In this document: positions 61,846 through 64,000 of the stretch, one piece after another | How positions within the stretch are numbered: position 1 is the stretch's first letter | Layout of the letters: each line of letters starts with the position of its first letter | Assembly: GCF_051622035.1 (NCBI RefSeq) | Contig: NC_135360.1 | Coordinates: forward strand, 26,298,206-26,362,205 | Length of the DNA: 64,000 nucleotides | Direction: 5' to 3' | Source: Arctopsyche grandis | Lineage: Eukaryota > Arthropoda > Insecta > Trichoptera > Hydropsychidae | Translations under genes and position numbers: made by a program | The notes under the pieces: generated by a model | Database searches by the model: none | What the model saw: the letters and a program-made list of their open reading frames with translations, nothing else | What the model was told of the DNA's origin: nothing

Positions 61846-64000
61846 ATGGCAGATGCAATAACAACGGGCGTACAAGGCGTCGGCTTGGGCGCCGAGATTA
61901 TAAAAGAAGGTTGGCTGTACAAGCGTGGCGAGCACATAAAGACGTGGAGGCCGCGCTACTTCCTCCTCTTCGACAATGGCCACCTCGTCGGATTTAAAAA
62001 CCAACCCGAGAGGAACAACTACAACGATCCCCTGAACAACTTCACTGTGAAGGGATGTCAGATTATGCCGTTCGACCGACCCAAACCGTACACGTTCACC
62101 ATCAGGGGATTGCAATGGACCACCGTTATCGAGAGACGGTTCCACGTGGACAGCGAAAAGGGAAGGTATAGTGTAGGGTTTTATTGTTATGTTTGTTATA
62201 TTATGAATGTTGGTTTGTATCTGTTTTGTTTTGTTTTGTTAGGGAGGAATGGGTGCAAGCTATTCGATATGTGGCGAATAAACTTAAAGAGAATGAAGCT
62301 GAACAAAATGCCGCTTCCGGAGACGTCGACATGGGAACTATGGTCGATGATGATATTCTGTCTAAACTGACCATGCAAGGAACGTCGACCGGTAAAACTA
62401 GTGGCAAAAAGAAAGTGGTAAGTATGTCGTTGGTACGATTTTGATTCTTGTTCTTAGTTCAAGGATTAACAATATTTGAGTTTAGATACATTGTCGGTTA
62501 ACTAATCAAAGATTTGTTGAATAATATAATTGAAGGTTGTCGGTGTTGTTTTATGTTTGATGATGCTGAGTTTTGTGCTTTTTAGACTTTGGAGAAATTT
62601 GAGTTCGTGAAAGTTCTCGGCAAAGGCACATTCGGCAAAGTTGTACTGTGCCGAGAGAAGGATTCAGGCAAGCTATACGCTATGAAGATTCTGAAGAAGA
62701 ATGTCATAATACAGAAAGACGAGGTTGCTCACACATTAACGGAAAATAGAGTACTGAGATCGACTAATCATCCATTCTTAACGGTAATTCGTTGGTGTAA
62801 TTTCAATAAATGTACCTTTGGAACCCTTTCAGTAGATTATATTTTTCTCAAAATCCTATTTTTGAATAATGCTTTGTCACAAAATACGATTTTATTCATA
62901 TTCCTTGAAAATATTTTGTTATTTGAATTTGAAGAGAAATATTAATTTCAAAAAGTGTCTGCAAGGTACATATGTCGTGTCTTGATTTCCATATCAGTTG
63001 ATTTGTAAGTTAATTTAAGGTAAATGTTTAGTTAAAAACATTCTTATTGACATATCATTAACCCTTTGCCCGCGGCAATAAATATAGCGAACAAGCTCTG
63101 TACTCGCGGCACCTTTTTCGCGAATTTGGCAATCGAGTTTTCGACCTTAAATACAGATTTTAATATTTGCTCAAGTAAACAGATATGTTAATTAACACAT
63201 AAAGTATTATTTTAAACAGTAAAATACATAATATATCTGGTAGTTTTGGCTTAATTGTCAAATAATCATTCTTCATACAATTGAGACGTATCGTCGCCAT
63301 TGTTCAACAGACGTGACGTCACATAAACGAGGTTTCAGTATGGTTCCACAAAAAACTAATTTTGACTGGTATATATTCATTTTAAGCAAATTGAATAGAT
63401 GGCATTCAACTCTCAGTAATATATTCAACTAATTTTGAACCCTAAAACAGTTGAATTAGGCGCATATAAGGCTCAAAATCCCGTGCAAAGTTCAGAAATT
63501 CTATGGAAGACAGCCGCGCTACAGACTTGTCGCGCAAAGCTTCCATAGAAGACGGCCGCGGGCAAACGGTTAATAGTTCGTGGAATACTTCAAATCTTCT
63601 GCCGAACCTGATTTGAACTATGTTGATTTATGAAAATTAAAATTTCACTGATTATATTTCATATATTCGTTTCAGTCGTTGCGGTATTCTTTTCAAACGG
63701 ACGACAGAGTCTGTTTCGTGATGGAGTACGTGAATGGCGGGGAGTTATTCTTTCACCTTAGCAAAGAACGATATTTCTCCGAAGATAGGACTAGATTTTA
63801 CGGAGCCGAAATCATATCTGCATTAGAATATTTACATTCACAGGTACGTTGCATTCCGTATGCGATTCATTCACATATGTAAGTATGTATGTTTTTATGT
63901 TGTTATTTTTTTTGTTTTACTTTTAGGGCATTATATATAGGGATTTGAAATTAGAAAATTTACTTTTGGATAAAGACGGTCATATAAAAATAGCCGATTT
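61846..64000 (+). CDS. Akt: RAC/Akt serine-threonine kinase, 5' part
   Basis: Coding exons are 61846-62165, 62243-62417, 62586-62783, 63676-63843 and 63928 to beyond 64000, all GT-AG with matching phases (311 complete codons). The start is ACCATGG right after a splice acceptor; an open frame reaching back to 61792 is intronic. Residues 19 to about 124 form a PH domain: [19 protein letters not shown] carries the phosphoinositide-binding Lys26 and Arg37, with Glu29 at the position of human Glu17. Later come [14 protein letters not shown] and [14 protein letters not shown] linker of about 40 residues follows. The kinase domain has the glycine loop GKGTFGKV, the ATP-binding lysine in [24 protein letters not shown], and the catalytic loop YRDLKLEN. 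The window ends before DFG. Akt is recruited by PIP3 and acts in insulin/PI3K signalling (family knowledge). Confidence 0.96.
63062..63569. mobile_element. piggyBac-like MITE in an Akt intron
   Basis: CCCTTTGCCCGCGGC at the left is mirrored by GCCGCGGGCAAACGG at the right (14 of 15 matched). Both ends are flanked by TTAA (63058-63061, 63570-63573). The 508-bp interior is non-coding. TTAA flanks and a CCC-starting TIR fit piggyBac. Confidence 0.75.

Overview
This is a 64-kb piece of an AT-rich insect nuclear genome. The evidence is spliced genes with GT-AG introns, a dicistronic stoned locus laid out as in Drosophila, an insect-type Akt kinase, CpG-rich promoter islands in an AT-rich background, and many decayed transposons. 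The order of insect cannot be settled from the sequence alone. No bacterial-type operons, CRISPR arrays or canonical tRNA/rRNA genes were seen.

Layout. (1) 420-28685, plus strand: a four-exon gene for a 1436-residue, low-complexity, Ser/Pro-rich protein that I do not recognise. A GC-rich first exon is separated by a 21.5-kb repeat-filled intron from one 4-kb main exon. (2) 28686-37512: 3' UTR and intergenic DNA with a SINE, a foldback element with 10-bp target duplications and a LINE tail. (3) 37513 to about 47000, minus strand: the stoned locus. One 4.7-kb exon carries all of StnA (872 aa) and, after only 28 nt, the start of StnB (1371 aa over 14 coding exons). A non-coding 5' exon is predicted near 46767, next to a GC-rich promoter with two perfect CRE palindromes. 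(4) 47200-61842: intergenic DNA and the Akt upstream region, with a second CpG-rich island at about 54900-55800 and a dense nest of transposons at 57100-60840. (5) 61843-64000, plus strand: the first five coding exons of Akt (PH domain and kinase N-lobe up to the residue before the DFG motif), cut by the window edge.

Function. StnA and StnB are presynaptic endocytic adaptors: DPF motifs in StnA; NPF motifs plus a stonin/mu-homology domain in StnB. They are expected to be made together from one mRNA for synaptic-vesicle retrieval. Akt is the PI3K-pathway kinase. Nothing in the sequence links the three genes beyond being neighbours.

Repeats. Fourteen or so copies of one tRNA-headed SINE with a conserved palindromic tail are spread over both strands. 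I also see Helitron-like ends, two hAT-type elements with perfect 8-bp duplications, and TIR elements that look Harbinger-, MULE- and piggyBac-like from their target duplications. LINE ORF2 remnants and long (TA)n tracts complete the picture. The most notable observation is that the 872-codon StnA frame has no internal in-frame AUG except the penultimate codon, which fits downstream translation of StnB from the same message.
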